Below are positions 52,960 to 63,093 of a stretch of DNA of 64,000 nt, one piece after another. A program made the translations under genes and the position numbers. This DNA comes from Drancourtella massiliensis (GTDB lineage Bacteria > Bacillota > Clostridia > Lachnospirales > Lachnospiraceae): assembly GCF_016900655.1 (NCBI RefSeq), contig NZ_JACJKH010000007.1, forward strand, positions 1 to 64,000. The letters are read 5' to 3'. Within the stretch, counting starts at the first letter, position 1. Each line of letters opens with the position of its first letter. The notes beneath the pieces are model-generated. The model had not been told where the DNA came from. It was given only the letters and a program-made list of their open reading frames with translations, and did no database searches.

Positions 52960-54147
52960 TTAAACCAGTGCTTTTGTCTCACGTGCAATCGCAAGCTCTT
53001 CGTTTGTCGGGATGACATATACTTTGACTTTGGAGTCTTCCGTAGAAATCTCGGATGCCACTCCGCGCGCCTGAGCGTTCTTTTCTTTATCAATCTTCAC
53101 ACCAAGGTATCCAAGGTATTCACAGATTTCTTCTCTCATCTGAGTATCGTTTTCGCCTACACCTGCAGTAAATGTGATTGCATCTACACCGTTCATTGCA
53201 GCTGTGTAGGAACCGATATATTTTGCCACACGGTATCTGTAAGCGTCAAGTGCCATGATCGCACGTTCATTTCCTTCGTCTGCTGCTGCTCTTACATCAC
53301 GGAAATCGGAAGATACACCGCTCATTCCGAGAACACCGGATTTCTTGTTCAGGATGTTGAGCATTTCGTTGATATCGATATTCTCATGGTTGCAGATAAA
53401 CTGCAGGACAGCCGGATCAAGGTCACCGCTTCTTGTTCCCATGATCAGTCCTTCAAGGGGTGTCAGACCCATACTTGTATCAACGCATTTTCCGCCGATG
53501 GAAGCTGAGATGCTGGCTCCGTTTCCAAGGTGGCATACGATTACTTTTGCATCGTCTTTTCCGAGGCATTTCAGTGTCTCGCCGGATACGAACATATGGC
53601 TTGTACCATGGAAACCGTATCTTCTGATGCTGTATTTCTCATAATATTCATATGGAATTGCGTACATTGCCGCTTTTTCCGGGATCTTCATACCGAAAGC
53701 GGTATCGAATACTGCAACGTTCGGTTTGCCCGGCATTGCTGCTTCACATGCTTCGATTCCGATCAGGTTTGCCGGATTGTGGAGCGGTCCAAGGTCAAAG
53801 CAGTCACGGATAACTTTCTTAACATCATCGTTGATCAAAGTTGCGTCGCTGTAGATCGTTCCGGCATGCAGTACGCGGTGTCCGATTGCTGTGATATCAT
53901 CTGTGCTTTCGATAACACCGTGTTCTTTGTCCATCAGAGCGTCCAGCACAAGCTGTACAGCCACTTTGTGGTCTTCCATCGGAGTCTCTACACTGTAGTT
54001 TTCTTTTCCTGTCGGTTTGTGTGTCAGTTTGGATCCGTCGATCCCGATTCTCTCGCAAAGTCCTTTTGCAAGAACACTCTCATTTTCCATATCGATGAGC
54101 TGGTATTTTAATGAAGAGCTTCCGCAGTTAATAACTAAAATTTTCAT
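52960..54147 (-). CDS. ackA: Acetate kinase
   Basis: A 395-residue enzyme of the ASKHA fold that makes ATP and acetate from acetyl phosphate. The start [16 protein letters not shown], the catalytic segment FDTAFG and the RYGFHGTSH motif are intact. The ATG at 54147 has AAAGGAAG and lies 17 bases after pta. Acetyl phosphate from pta, or from a glycine-reductase-type system, would be its substrate. Confidence 0.97.
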   Translation of the reverse strand: MKILVINCGSSSLKYQLIDMENESVLAKGLCERIGIDGSKLTHKPTGKENYSVETPMEDHKVAVQLVLDALMDKEHGVIESTDDITAIGHRVLHAGTIYSDATLINDDVKKVIRDCFDLGPLHNPANLIGIEACEAAMPGKPNVAVFDTAFGMKIPEKAAMYAIPYEYYEKYSIRRYGFHGTSHMFVSGETLKCLGKDDAKVIVCHLGNGASISASIGGKCVDTSMGLTPLEGLIMGTRSGDLDPAVLQFICNHENIDINEMLNILNKKSGVLGMSGVSSDFRDVRAAADEGNERAIMALDAYRYRVAKYIGSYTAAMNGVDAITFTAGVGENDTQMREEICEYLGYLGVKIDKEKNAQARGVASEISTEDSKVKVYVIPTNEELAIARETKALV

Positions 54148-54164
54148 TTTTCTTTTCTTCCTTT

Positions 54165-55160
54165 CTATTTTGACTGGCACTGCACTGCTGTAATTGCAAC
54201 AACACCTTCGATATCTTTGGCGCTGCATCCTCTGGAAAGGTCATTTACAGGAGCCGCGATTCCCTGAGTCATTGGTCCGTATGCTTCTGCCTTTGCCAGT
54301 CTCTGCACTAACTTATAACCGATATTTCCTGCATCCAGGTCAGGGAAGATCAGGACATTTGCCTTTCCTGCAACCGGGCTGTCCGGAGCTTTTGAAGCTC
54401 CTACGGAAGGAACGATCGCCGCGTCTAACTGAAGTTCTCCATCCAGCATCAGATCCGGAGCCTGTTCTTTCGCGATCTTAACCGCCTCTACTACTTTTGT
54501 GACATCATCATGCTTTGCACTTCCCTTTGAGGAATGAGAAAGCATTGCCACTCTCGGCTCTGCTCCTACAAGCTGTTTGAAGCTCTCTGCGGAGGAAATT
54601 GCGATTGCTGCAAGCTCTTCCGGTGTCGGATTCTGATTCAGACCGCAGTCACCGAATACAAATGTTCCGTTTTCTCCCATATCACAGTCCGGTACTACCA
54701 TGATAAAGAATGCGGATACAAGCTTTGTTCCAGGTTTCGTCTTGAGAATCTGCAGACACGGACGAAGTGTGTCAGCTGTAGAATGGCATGCTCCGGAAAC
54801 CATTCCGTCTGCGTCGCCCATCTTTACCATCATTACTCCGTAATATGGATAGTTGGTCAGAAGAAGCTCTCTTGCCTGTTCCTCAGTCATACCTTTTTTC
54901 TGTCTTAATTCCACCAGCTTTGCAATATAGCTCTCTGTCTTTTCACTCTTTGCCGGATCTACAATCTGTGCACCGCTGATATCGAAGCTTCCCTTATTCT
55001 TCGCGATTTCTTCTTCACTTCCGATCAGAACCAGTCTGGCTGTCCCCTCTTTTAAAATTGCCTCGGCAGCCTCATAGGTCCGGGCATCTTCTGTCTCCGG
55101 AAGTACAATTGTCTTGAGATCTGCTTTGGCCTTTGCCTTGATTTCATCAATAAATCCCAT
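54165..55160 (-). CDS. pta: Phosphate acetyltransferase
   Basis: A 331-residue enzyme, the short single-domain form usual in Firmicutes, that turns acetyl-CoA into acetyl phosphate. The PTA_PTB segments [17 protein letters not shown] and [18 protein letters not shown] are present. It is the first gene of the pta-ackA operon. Confidence 0.96.
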   Translation of the reverse strand: MGFIDEIKAKAKADLKTIVLPETEDARTYEAAEAILKEGTARLVLIGSEEEIAKNKGSFDISGAQIVDPAKSEKTESYIAKLVELRQKKGMTEEQARELLLTNYPYYGVMMVKMGDADGMVSGACHSTADTLRPCLQILKTKPGTKLVSAFFIMVVPDCDMGENGTFVFGDCGLNQNPTPEELAAIAISSAESFKQLVGAEPRVAMLSHSSKGSAKHDDVTKVVEAVKIAKEQAPDLMLDGELQLDAAIVPSVGASKAPDSPVAGKANVLIFPDLDAGNIGYKLVQRLAKAEAYGPMTQGIAAPVNDLSRGCSAKDIEGVVAITAVQCQSK

Positions 55161-55199
55161 GATTTAATGACTCCTTTCCATATATTCTCAGATATCACT

Positions 55200-55228
55200 A
55201 TTATAACGTAAAGGGAAATTGTATACAA
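55200..55228 (-). promoter_or_regulatory. Promoter of pta-ackA with a TTGTATACAA palindrome over the -35 box
   Basis: On the minus strand TTGTAT (55223-55228), 17 bases, then TATAAT (55200-55205). The -35 box is half of the palindrome TTGTATACAA (55219-55228), the same core as in the 32-bp operator at 36963-36994. It also overlaps one arm of the hairpin after mgtE. Confidence 0.55.
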
Positions 55229-55265
55229 GAGATAATCTGTCTCTTTTTTAGTACAATTTCCCTTT
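55210..55265. terminator. Long two-part hairpin between mgtE and pta
   Basis: AAAGGGAAATTGTA (55210-55223) and TACAATTTCCCTTT (55252-55265) are perfect 14-bp arms; an inner AAGAGA/TCTCTT stem lies between them. T-rich sequence follows on the plus strand, less so on the minus strand. It probably reduces readthrough from mgtE into pta. Confidence 0.55.
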
Positions 55266-55273
55266 TTAAGCGT

Positions 55274-56605
55274 TTATAATTCAAACATCATTGTGACAAT
55301 CGCAAAATAAACAAGGATTGTCCCTGTGTCAAGAAGCGTGGAGATCAAAGGTGTCGCCATGAGAGCCGGATCCAGTCCGATTCTCTTTGCGATCAGCGGC
55401 AGGGTACATCCCACCACTTTTGCCATACAGACAATGGCTATGATCGTCACACCGATCACGATACCAAGCTTGATATCATTATACATAATATAAATCCTGA
55501 TTCCATTCGCGACAGAAAGGACCGCGCCGACAATCAATGCAATCCGGAGTTCTTTGAAAATCACCCGGAAAATATCTTTAAAACGGATTTCCCCGACCGC
55601 AAGTCCGCGGATCATCAATGTGGAGCTCTGAGAGCCGCAGTTTCCGCCCGTTCCCATCAGCATCGGAATCAGCGTAATCAGAATCGGCATGGCTGACATG
55701 GCATTTTCATAGTAGGCAAGCAAAAGTCCGCTTGCCGTCGCAGAAAGCATTAAAAACAGCAGCCACGGGATACGGGAAAGGGCGTGGCGCCAGACGCTCG
55801 TTCCGAAGTACGAGTCATCGTTCGGACTGACACCGGCCATCATACTGATATCTTCCGTTGCTTCTTCCTGCAGGACAATCATCGCGTCGTCAACGGTAAC
55901 GATACCGACCATGCACATCTCGTTATCCACAATCGGGATTGCCACAAGACCGTACTTCCGGATCATACTGGCTACGTCTTCCTGATCATCATGGGTATGC
56001 GCGTAAAGGACGTTCGTATCCATAATCTCTTCAATCGTCTTACTTTCACTGGATGTCAGAAGATCTTTGATATCCACCCATCCGATCAGCTTCTTCTTTT
56101 CTGTCACGTAACAGGTATAAATCGTCTCCCGGTTAATACCGACCTGGCGGATCTTCAAAATCGCCTCTTCTACCGTCATTTCTTTCCGGAAACTGACGTA
56201 GTCGATATTCATGACACTTCCGGCACTGTCCTCCGGATACTGCAAAAGCGCGTTGATCTGCTTTCTCGTCTCTTCATCAGTCGCCATCAGAAGCCTGTCT
56301 ACCACATTGGCAGGCATTTCTTCCAGGACGTCGACTGTATCATCAAGGTACATCTCATCCATGACTTCTTCCAGCTCGGAATCCGTCAGCGCATTAATCA
56401 GGAATTCTCTTGTCTCGCTGCTCATATAGGTAAAGGTCTCTGCCGCTTCTTCCTTGCCGAGGAGACGGAAAATCAGAACAATCTGCCTTTCATCTACCTC
56501 CTCCAGCAGTGCGGCAATATCGACAGGATACATATTCCCAAGTTCTTCTTTCAGTTCTTTAAATTTTCGTTCATCCAAAAGCTCCAGCAGATTTGTTTCG
56601 TTCAT
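55274..56605 (-). CDS. mgtE: Magnesium transporter MgtE
   Basis: A 443-residue magnesium channel. Order: N-terminal helical domain (about 1-125), CBS pair (about 130-250), then five membrane helices (about 280-443), including the conserved PILITLIPMLMGTGGNCGSQSSTL pore segment and a last helix with PLISTLLDTGT. Magnesium bound at the cytosolic domains closes the pore. It is transcribed away from tmcAL. Confidence 0.93.
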   Translation of the reverse strand: MNETNLLELLDERKFKELKEELGNMYPVDIAALLEEVDERQIVLIFRLLGKEEAAETFTYMSSETREFLINALTDSELEEVMDEMYLDDTVDVLEEMPANVVDRLLMATDEETRKQINALLQYPEDSAGSVMNIDYVSFRKEMTVEEAILKIRQVGINRETIYTCYVTEKKKLIGWVDIKDLLTSSESKTIEEIMDTNVLYAHTHDDQEDVASMIRKYGLVAIPIVDNEMCMVGIVTVDDAMIVLQEEATEDISMMAGVSPNDDSYFGTSVWRHALSRIPWLLFLMLSATASGLLLAYYENAMSAMPILITLIPMLMGTGGNCGSQSSTLMIRGLAVGEIRFKDIFRVIFKELRIALIVGAVLSVANGIRIYIMYNDIKLGIVIGVTIIAIVCMAKVVGCTLPLIAKRIGLDPALMATPLISTLLDTGTILVYFAIVTMMFEL

Positions 56606-56636
56606 GTGTATCCTCCTTTCCTGCCGCCATATTATT

Positions 56637-56665
56637 TTGCAAGCGGATTCCTTTTATAGTATAAT
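56637..56665 (+). promoter_or_regulatory. Promoter of tmcAL
   Basis: TTGCAA (56637-56642), 17 bases, TATAAT (56660-56665). The likely start of transcription is close to the ribosome site, so the leader is very short. Confidence 0.65.
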
Positions 56666-56694
56666 CACAACAAGGAGGATATTACAAGAAAATT

Positions 56695-57984
56695 ATGAAA
56701 ATAGTTGGTTTAATTACAGAATACAATCCATTTCACAATGGGCACGAATATCATATACAGAAGTCAAAAGAAGTGACCGGAGCAGACGCTGTGATCGTCG
56801 TCATGAGCGGAAATTTTGTACAAAGAGGAGCTCCTGCCATCATGCCCAAACATCTCAGGGCTAAAGTGGCTCTGAAATCCGGGGCATCCCTTGTTCTGGA
56901 GCTTCCGGTCTGCTTTTCCACCGGGAGCGCCGAGTATTTTGCACAGGGTGCCGTTGCGCTTCTGGACAGTCTGGGCTGTGTTGATTCCCTTTGTTTTGGA
57001 AGCGAATGCGGAGAGATTGATTCTTTAACCCGGATTGCGCAAGTGCTTGCGGATGAACCCGAAGATTACCGCATGATTCTGCGTTCCTACTTAAAAGAAG
57101 GGATTGCCTTTCCCAGGGCCAGAGAAAGGGCTCTGTCGGATTATCTGAAGGACAGATCCCTTTCCCGGATTCTTTCCAGTCCGAATAATACGCTTGGGGT
57201 GGAGTACATCAAGGCTTTGATCCGTCTAAAAAGTTCCATACGGCCCTATACGATTCTTCGGAAAGATTCCCGGTATCATGCGGACACACTGGAGACGGAC
57301 GGCGGTTTCAGCTCCGCTACCGCTATTCGGAAACTTCTTTTGTTCTCCGGCAGTTCCCTTCGGACAGACATGGATACTCCTTACGATGAGCCAAAGCTTT
57401 CCTCTGTTCTGACAAGACTGGAAGACCATGTGCCGCCGGAATGTGTCTCCCTGCTTGAGCGGACCCACCTGATCCGCTATCCGGTATACAGCAATGATTT
57501 TTCATTGCTCGTCAAATACCAGCTGATGCAGGAAAGCCGCGGAACCCTGACCCGCTATGCCGATATTTCCGAAGAGCTTGCCAACCGGATCATGAAACAT
57601 CTGAATGACTTTCAGAATTTTGACCAGTTCTGCGACCTGTTAAAGACAAAAGAAGTGACGTATTCCAGGATCAGCCGGGCGCTTCTGCACGTCATCCTCG
57701 GAATCCGTTCCTCCCTCTTTGAACAGTTAAGAGAAGACCGGATGGTTCATTATGCCAGAATGCTTGGATTCGTACGGAAAGACAGGGAAGTCCTTTCCCT
57801 GATCAAAAATCGTTCGTCAGTTCCGCTGATTCCCAAACTCAGCGATATGGACGCACTGTCTGAACGCGGCGAACAGATGCTTCATCTGGATATTTTTGCA
57901 TCCAACCTGTATGAATCTGTCATCAGCAACAAATTTAAAACTCCGTTCTGCAATGAATACAGTCATCCGCTTGTGATTGTATAG
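56695..57984 (+). CDS. tmcAL: tRNA(Met) cytidine acetate ligase TmcAL
   Basis: A 429-residue nucleotidyltransferase-like enzyme that acetylates the wobble cytidine of elongator tRNA-Met using acetate and ATP. The HxGH-like motif is NPFHNGH near residue 12, and the following VIVVMSGNFVQRGAPA segment is typical of the YlbM group. GGAGG lies 16 bases before the ATG, an unusually long gap, but no better start fits the family N-terminus. It shares no operon with its neighbours. Confidence 0.92.
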   Translation: MKIVGLITEYNPFHNGHEYHIQKSKEVTGADAVIVVMSGNFVQRGAPAIMPKHLRAKVALKSGASLVLELPVCFSTGSAEYFAQGAVALLDSLGCVDSLCFGSECGEIDSLTRIAQVLADEPEDYRMILRSYLKEGIAFPRARERALSDYLKDRSLSRILSSPNNTLGVEYIKALIRLKSSIRPYTILRKDSRYHADTLETDGGFSSATAIRKLLLFSGSSLRTDMDTPYDEPKLSSVLTRLEDHVPPECVSLLERTHLIRYPVYSNDFSLLVKYQLMQESRGTLTRYADISEELANRIMKHLNDFQNFDQFCDLLKTKEVTYSRISRALLHVILGIRSSLFEQLREDRMVHYARMLGFVRKDREVLSLIKNRSSVPLIPKLSDMDALSERGEQMLHLDIFASNLYESVISNKFKTPFCNEYSHPLVIV

Positions 57985-57990
57985 TCGTAT

Positions 57991-58059
57991 AAAAAAGAGA
58001 CTCTCTTTGGGAGCGTAGATGATTTCTTTTCATCTTCCGTCTCAAAAGAGAGTCTTTTT
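57991..58059. terminator. Convergent terminator between tmcAL and degV
   Basis: Segments around AGACTCTCTTT (left) and AAAGAGAGTCTTTTT (right) pair over a long imperfect stem. It serves both converging genes. Confidence 0.7.
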
Positions 58060-58065
58060 CTGATT

Positions 58066-58923
58066 TTAAAGTGTAATCACTTTGGAACATGCAACGGCCA
58101 TCGCCCCCGGTCCAATGTGGCAGGCAACACTTAAGGAAAGGCGGTCCATCTCCACTTTATACTGAGGGAATCTGTCCTCAATCTCTTCTTTCCACTTCTG
58201 CGCTTCCTCATCAGAGCAGGTGTATGCTGCTTCGAGGTGTACCGGCTGATTTCCAAAACGGTGAAGCAGGTCTTTTTCCATGGCGTCGAGCATTGTCTTC
58301 TTCGCCTGTTTCCATCCTCTGACCTTGGCATAGGCATCCAGCTTTTCTCCCTGGATCTGCAGAACCGGTTTCAGATTCAGGACTGTTCCGATTGCTGCAG
58401 CGGCCGGTGTGATTCTTCCGCCCTTTTTCAGATATTTCAGCGTGTCCACAGTAATGTAAATACTGGATTCAAATTTGTTTTTTTCCAGAATTTCCCGGAT
58501 CCCGGCTGCGGATTTTCCTTCGGATGCAAGCCAGATGGCGTCCTTGACAGACTGCCGCTGCGTCACGGAAATCCTCTGGTTGTTGACTACCTGCACACGT
58601 CCGTCATAATCATCCGCCAGCATCATGGCAGTCTCGCAGGAACTGCTCAGCCCGCTGGACATCGGAATATAGACAATTTCATCGTACTCTTCCAGATATT
58701 TGTCCCACAATCCCATGACATCCCCCGGCGCAGGCTGGGAAGTTTTAATATCATGATTTGCTTTCAGGCGCTCGTAAAATTCTTCCTGGGATAAGGTAAT
58801 TTCCTCAAAATATTCTTCCCCATCGATAAAAAACGGCATCGGAAGGATTCCGATTCCAAGTTCCTTCCCTTCTGCCTGTGTAATTCCACTGTTGCTGTCC
58901 GTCAAAACGGCAACACGACTCAT
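58066..58923 (-). CDS. DegV-family fatty-acid-binding protein
   Basis: A 285-residue two-domain protein that holds one fatty acid between its lobes, as known for the DegV/FakB family. The start VAVLTDSNSGITQ and the TSQPAPGD segment that contacts the carboxylate are present. FakB proteins feed host or recycled fatty acids to the FakA kinase; FakA is not in this window. A general lipid-binding role is safest. Confidence 0.87.
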   Translation of the reverse strand: MSRVAVLTDSNSGITQAEGKELGIGILPMPFFIDGEEYFEEITLSQEEFYERLKANHDIKTSQPAPGDVMGLWDKYLEEYDEIVYIPMSSGLSSSCETAMMLADDYDGRVQVVNNQRISVTQRQSVKDAIWLASEGKSAAGIREILEKNKFESSIYITVDTLKYLKKGGRITPAAAAIGTVLNLKPVLQIQGEKLDAYAKVRGWKQAKKTMLDAMEKDLLHRFGNQPVHLEAAYTCSDEEAQKWKEEIEDRFPQYKVEMDRLSLSVACHIGPGAMAVACSKVITL

Positions 58924-58952
58924 ACCATCCTCTCCTTTTCTTTGTTTTCTTC

Positions 58953-59750
58953 CTATACGGTAATGATATCCGATCTGGTGTCTCTTTTGGCAACCATAAT
59001 CGGAATGTCCTCTCCTTTGTATGGATTATCCCCGAGAGTGACTTCCAGTTTCACTGTTTCATAGGCCAGCTCGGCATAATTATTCTCCTTGCTCAGATGT
59101 CCAAGCATCACGCATTTCAGATCATCGTGCAGGATGTCGCACAGCAGTCTGCCGGAAGATTCATTGGAAAGATGTCCCCGGTTTCCCATCACCCGCTGTT
59201 TCAGGTAATACGGGTAGACACCGACTTCCAGCATATGTATGTCATGATTGGCCTCCAGAAGAACCGCGTCCAGATTTTTCAGATTCTCCACAGTATAATC
59301 ATCATAGATCCCCAGATCTGTCGCAACAGCGGCCGCTTTCTTTCCATTTTCGAAGCGGTATCCTGTCGGTTCATTTGCATCGTGTGAAATCCGAAATGGC
59401 CGTACTGTCAGCTCTTTTAAAGTAAACGGCTCATCCGCGCGAATCTCATGGAGCAGTCCCTCCGGCATTTTCCCAAGACTTTTATAATTCCGGATTCCTT
59501 CGATCGTTCCTTTTGTGGCGTAGATCGGAATGCCGTACTTTCTGCTGAAAACTCCAAGCCCCTGAATATGGTCGGCGTGCTCATGGGTAATAAAAATCCC
59601 GTCCAGCTCGTCCCCTTTCACATCCAGATCCTTCAGTCCTTCCTCGATCCGCTTCTTGCTGATCCCGGTATCGACCAGCACGTGTGTATGTTCATCTCCT
59701 ACATAAATACAGTTTCCGCTGCTTCCGCTGGCTATACTGCAAATTCTCAT
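58953..59750 (-). CDS. MBL-fold metallo-hydrolase, WalJ/YycJ-like
   Basis: A 265-residue protein with the metal-binding motif THEHADHIQGL (HxHxDH) and later His and Asp ligands. The start MRICSIASGSSGNCIYVGDEHTHVLVDTG is characteristic of the YycJ/WalJ group, exonuclease-like enzymes linked to genome repair in Firmicutes. The usual partner walKR genes are not here. It follows coaE by 24 bases on the same strand. Confidence 0.85.
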   Translation of the reverse strand: MRICSIASGSSGNCIYVGDEHTHVLVDTGISKKRIEEGLKDLDVKGDELDGIFITHEHADHIQGLGVFSRKYGIPIYATKGTIEGIRNYKSLGKMPEGLLHEIRADEPFTLKELTVRPFRISHDANEPTGYRFENGKKAAAVATDLGIYDDYTVENLKNLDAVLLEANHDIHMLEVGVYPYYLKQRVMGNRGHLSNESSGRLLCDILHDDLKCVMLGHLSKENNYAELAYETVKLEVTLGDNPYKGEDIPIMVAKRDTRSDIITV

Positions 59751-59774
59751 GTTTTCCTTTCTCCTTCAAAGTTT

Positions 59775-60365
59775 CTAGTACGATTCTAACGCTTCTTTGA
59801 TCTGGATGCAAGTCTCTTTAAAATCCTCTCCGTTTTCAATCACTACGCTGCATGCGTTCCGGAACTGTTCTTCCGATTTCTGGTTCTTCATGATTCCGTC
59901 TATCCTTTCGTCCGTATATCCCCGGCTTTCTTTCAGCCGCTTTCTGCGGACTTCATCCGGCGTATGGATATACCAGAGTTCATCACAGATCTCCTCATAA
60001 TGATCCTCGATCAGAAGCGCTGCCTCGACGACAAAAATCCGCGTACCAGCCTCTTTTTCTTCCTCTTTTTTCTTTCGGATGTATTCCTTGACCCGGGGGT
60101 GTACAATCCGGTTCAGCCTTTGAAGCTTTTTTTCATCAGCAAACACAATGTTTCCCAGCTTTTTCCGGTCAATCTTTCCATCCCCGTCAAGAATTCCGCA
60201 TCCAAACTTCTCTATAATTTCCTCATAGCAGACCTCTCCAGGCTCCTGAAGCTTATGCGCCACCTTGTCCGCTTCGCAGACAACTGCCTGAAAGTCTGTC
60301 TCCAGGAAGCCGAGGACCGTGCTTTTTCCGGTCCCGACTCCTCCTGTTATTCCTATTGTTTTCAT
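59775..60365 (-). CDS. coaE: Dephospho-CoA kinase
   Basis: A 196-residue P-loop kinase for the last step of coenzyme A synthesis. Walker A GGVGTGKST lies near residue 7-15. The ATG at 60365 has AGGA close by; the longer frame would overlap polA. The polA-coaE order is common in Firmicutes. Confidence 0.94.
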   Translation of the reverse strand: MKTIGITGGVGTGKSTVLGFLETDFQAVVCEADKVAHKLQEPGEVCYEEIIEKFGCGILDGDGKIDRKKLGNIVFADEKKLQRLNRIVHPRVKEYIRKKKEEEKEAGTRIFVVEAALLIEDHYEEICDELWYIHTPDEVRRKRLKESRGYTDERIDGIMKNQKSEEQFRNACSVVIENGEDFKETCIQIKEALESY

Positions 60366-60384
60366 CTGAATTCCTGACTTTTCT

Positions 60385-63027
60385 CTATTTGGCCTCATAC
60401 CAGTTTGATCCGACGCTCATATCTGCAATCAGCGGAACCTTCAGATCTGCGGCATGTTCCATCTCTTCTTTCAGTATCTCTTTAACTTTCTCTACTTCAT
60501 CGATTCTGGCCTCTACCAGAAGCTCATCGTGTACCTGAATGACAATGCGGGACTCCATCTGTTCCTCACGAAGCCGCTGATTGACACGGATCATCGCAAT
60601 CTTCATGATGTCTGCCGCTGCCCCCTGAATCGGGGAATTCATTGCCACACGTTCTCCAAAACTTCTCTGCATGAAGTTGCTGGAAGAAAGCTCCGGAACC
60701 GGTCTTCTTCTTCCAAAAATCGTTGTCACATATCCGTGCTCTTTTGCGAAAGCTACTTCTCCGTCCAGATATGCCTTGACACCCGGATAGGTTTCGAAAT
60801 AGCGGTCAATATATTCTGCTGCTTCTTTTCTTGTAATGCTCAAGTCCTGACTAAGCCCAAAGGAACTGATCCCGTAGACAATCCCGAAATTGACCGCCTT
60901 CGCATTTCTTCTCTGCAGATCTGTCACCTCGTCAAACGGTGTATGGAATACCTGGGATGCCGTCGTCCTGTGGATGTCTTTTGCCTCCTTATATGCCTGA
61001 ATCAGCGCCTCATCATCTGAACAGTGCGCCAGAATCCGAAGCTCAATCTGGGAATAATCCGCATCCACAAACACGAATCCTTCCTCCGGCACAAAGACTT
61101 TCCGGATCTGTCTTCCCAGTTCCATCCGGATCGGGATATTCTGAAGATTCGGCTCCGTACTGCTGATCCGGCCGGTCGCCGTAACAGTCTGGTTAAAAGT
61201 ACCGTGAATCCGGTGATCCTCCGAAATAAAATTCACCAGGCCGTCCGCGTAGGTGGATTTCAGCTTTGCCAGCTGCCTGTATTCCAGAATCTTCGATACG
61301 ACCGGATAGTCCGGCGCCAGCTTTTCCAGAATATCTGCCGCTGTGGAATATCCTGTCTTCGTCTTCTTTCCATGAGGAAGCTCCAGGTGTTCAAAAAGAA
61401 CGACTCCCAGCTGTTTCGGGGAATTGATATTAAAGGTTTCCCCTGCCAGTTCAAAAATCTCCGCCTCCAGTCTTTCGATCTGGACGCCAAGATCCTGTCC
61501 GTATTCTTTCAGGGCTTCCGCTTCCACTTTCACGCCTGCCTGCTCCATATCAAAAAGCGCAAACACAAGCGGCATCTCGATTTCATCAAAAAGTGCTTCC
61601 ATGCCGTATTCTTTCAGCTTTTCCCGGAGTACGTCTGCTGCCCGGTACATCGTATACGCCTCATAACAGCTCTTTTTCTCTTCAGAAAGCTTCGCATCAA
61701 TCGTAAGATCCAGATATTCTCTTGCCACATCGTCAGGCTCATAGGAGCTCTTGAGCGGATTTAACAGGTAGGCGGCCACATGAACATCAAAGAAATTCTC
61801 CCGTCTGCATGTCCGGACATGCGGCAGTTCTTTTTTTACGTCAAACATGGAAATCTGCGCCCGGCTTTCTGTCAGAGCGGACAGACGTTCCATAAGAGCA
61901 TCCGCGGAAATCCCGTTTCCGGTCTGAATGGAAACGATCTCGTCCTTCCCGTCTGCTGAAAAGGCAAGCACCGCTCCGGAAATACCGCTCATTGCGGCAA
62001 ATAACGGAAGAACATTCTCCGTATTCCGCTCCAGAACAACACCTACAGTCCCGGCCCCTGCCGCCTTTTCAAATACAGCATCCATGCCGGCAGGGTCTGT
62101 TACGGTCACAAAACTGTCCTCAATTTCGGAAGCCGGAGCCTGAATCTCAAACTTTCCAAGCAGATTTTTAAATTCCAGCTTCTGGAACCACTCATATGCT
62201 TCAGCAGTAAAGAGTTCTCCAATCTTTCCTTCTTCCACTTCATACGGAAAATCCGCATGGACATTGATCGTCGCAAGTTCCTTGCTCATCTGTGCCAGAT
62301 CGTAATGCTCTTTCAATGCTTTTGCCGCCCTCGGAGGCTTAAGTTCGTCCACATGGGCATATGCATTCTCGATCGTCTGATACTCCACGATAATCTTCGT
62401 CGCTGTCTTCTCTCCGATGCTCGGAACGCCCGGAATATTGTCAGAAGTATCTCCCATCAGCGCCTTGACATCGATAAACTCTTTCGGCGTCACCTGGTAC
62501 TTTTCTTTTACATCCTCTTCCAGATAATCTTCCACTTCAGTCCGTCCCTGCTTCGTCTTCGGGATACGGATTTTTACTTTCTTTGTGGCAAGCTGAAGAA
62601 GATCCCGGTCTCCGGAAAGGACAACGACCTGCATGCCCGCCTCCTCGCAGCGTCTGGAAAGTGTCCCGATCAGGTCGTCCGCCTCGAGTCCTGCCTGTTC
62701 AATCAGTCGGATCCCCATCGCTTTCAGAACCTCTTTGATCACCGGAACCTGCTGCCGGAGCTCTTCCGCCATCGGCTTTCTCGTGCCTTTATACTCCTTG
62801 TACATCTCATGCCGGAATGTCGGCGCATGAACATCAAAGGCAACCGTCAGATATTCCGGCTTTTCCTCCTCGAGTATTTTAAAAAGAATATTTAAAAATC
62901 CATAAACTGCATTCGTATGAAGTCCTTCGGCATTGGTCAGATCCGGAAGTCCGTAAAATGCCCTGTTCAGAATACTGTGTCCGTCAATCAGGACAATTTT
63001 CTGGTCTTGAAATTGTTTTTCATTCAT
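60385..63027 (-). CDS. polA: DNA polymerase I
   Basis: An 880-residue enzyme for Okazaki-fragment processing and repair. Order: 5'-3' exonuclease (about 1-290, with GLEADDLIGT and GDTSDNIPGVPSIGEKTA), a 3'-5' exonuclease-like domain (about 300-480), and the polymerase (about 490-880) with motif A VDADYSQIELRILAH and motif C IQVHDELLVEA. In the middle domain the metal-binding D-x-E is replaced by a VLERNTE-like sequence, so proofreading is probably lost. The ATG at 63027 is chosen; a GGGG site precedes it. Confidence 0.95.
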   Translation of the reverse strand: MNEKQFQDQKIVLIDGHSILNRAFYGLPDLTNAEGLHTNAVYGFLNILFKILEEEKPEYLTVAFDVHAPTFRHEMYKEYKGTRKPMAEELRQQVPVIKEVLKAMGIRLIEQAGLEADDLIGTLSRRCEEAGMQVVVLSGDRDLLQLATKKVKIRIPKTKQGRTEVEDYLEEDVKEKYQVTPKEFIDVKALMGDTSDNIPGVPSIGEKTATKIIVEYQTIENAYAHVDELKPPRAAKALKEHYDLAQMSKELATINVHADFPYEVEEGKIGELFTAEAYEWFQKLEFKNLLGKFEIQAPASEIEDSFVTVTDPAGMDAVFEKAAGAGTVGVVLERNTENVLPLFAAMSGISGAVLAFSADGKDEIVSIQTGNGISADALMERLSALTESRAQISMFDVKKELPHVRTCRRENFFDVHVAAYLLNPLKSSYEPDDVAREYLDLTIDAKLSEEKKSCYEAYTMYRAADVLREKLKEYGMEALFDEIEMPLVFALFDMEQAGVKVEAEALKEYGQDLGVQIERLEAEIFELAGETFNINSPKQLGVVLFEHLELPHGKKTKTGYSTAADILEKLAPDYPVVSKILEYRQLAKLKSTYADGLVNFISEDHRIHGTFNQTVTATGRISSTEPNLQNIPIRMELGRQIRKVFVPEEGFVFVDADYSQIELRILAHCSDDEALIQAYKEAKDIHRTTASQVFHTPFDEVTDLQRRNAKAVNFGIVYGISSFGLSQDLSITRKEAAEYIDRYFETYPGVKAYLDGEVAFAKEHGYVTTIFGRRRPVPELSSSNFMQRSFGERVAMNSPIQGAAADIMKIAMIRVNQRLREEQMESRIVIQVHDELLVEARIDEVEKVKEILKEEMEHAADLKVPLIADMSVGSNWYEAK

Positions 63028-63093
63028 TGTCAAACCCCGTTCCATGTCAAAATACTTCTTTTATTTTACTTCGTTTTGCCCTCTTTTACAATG

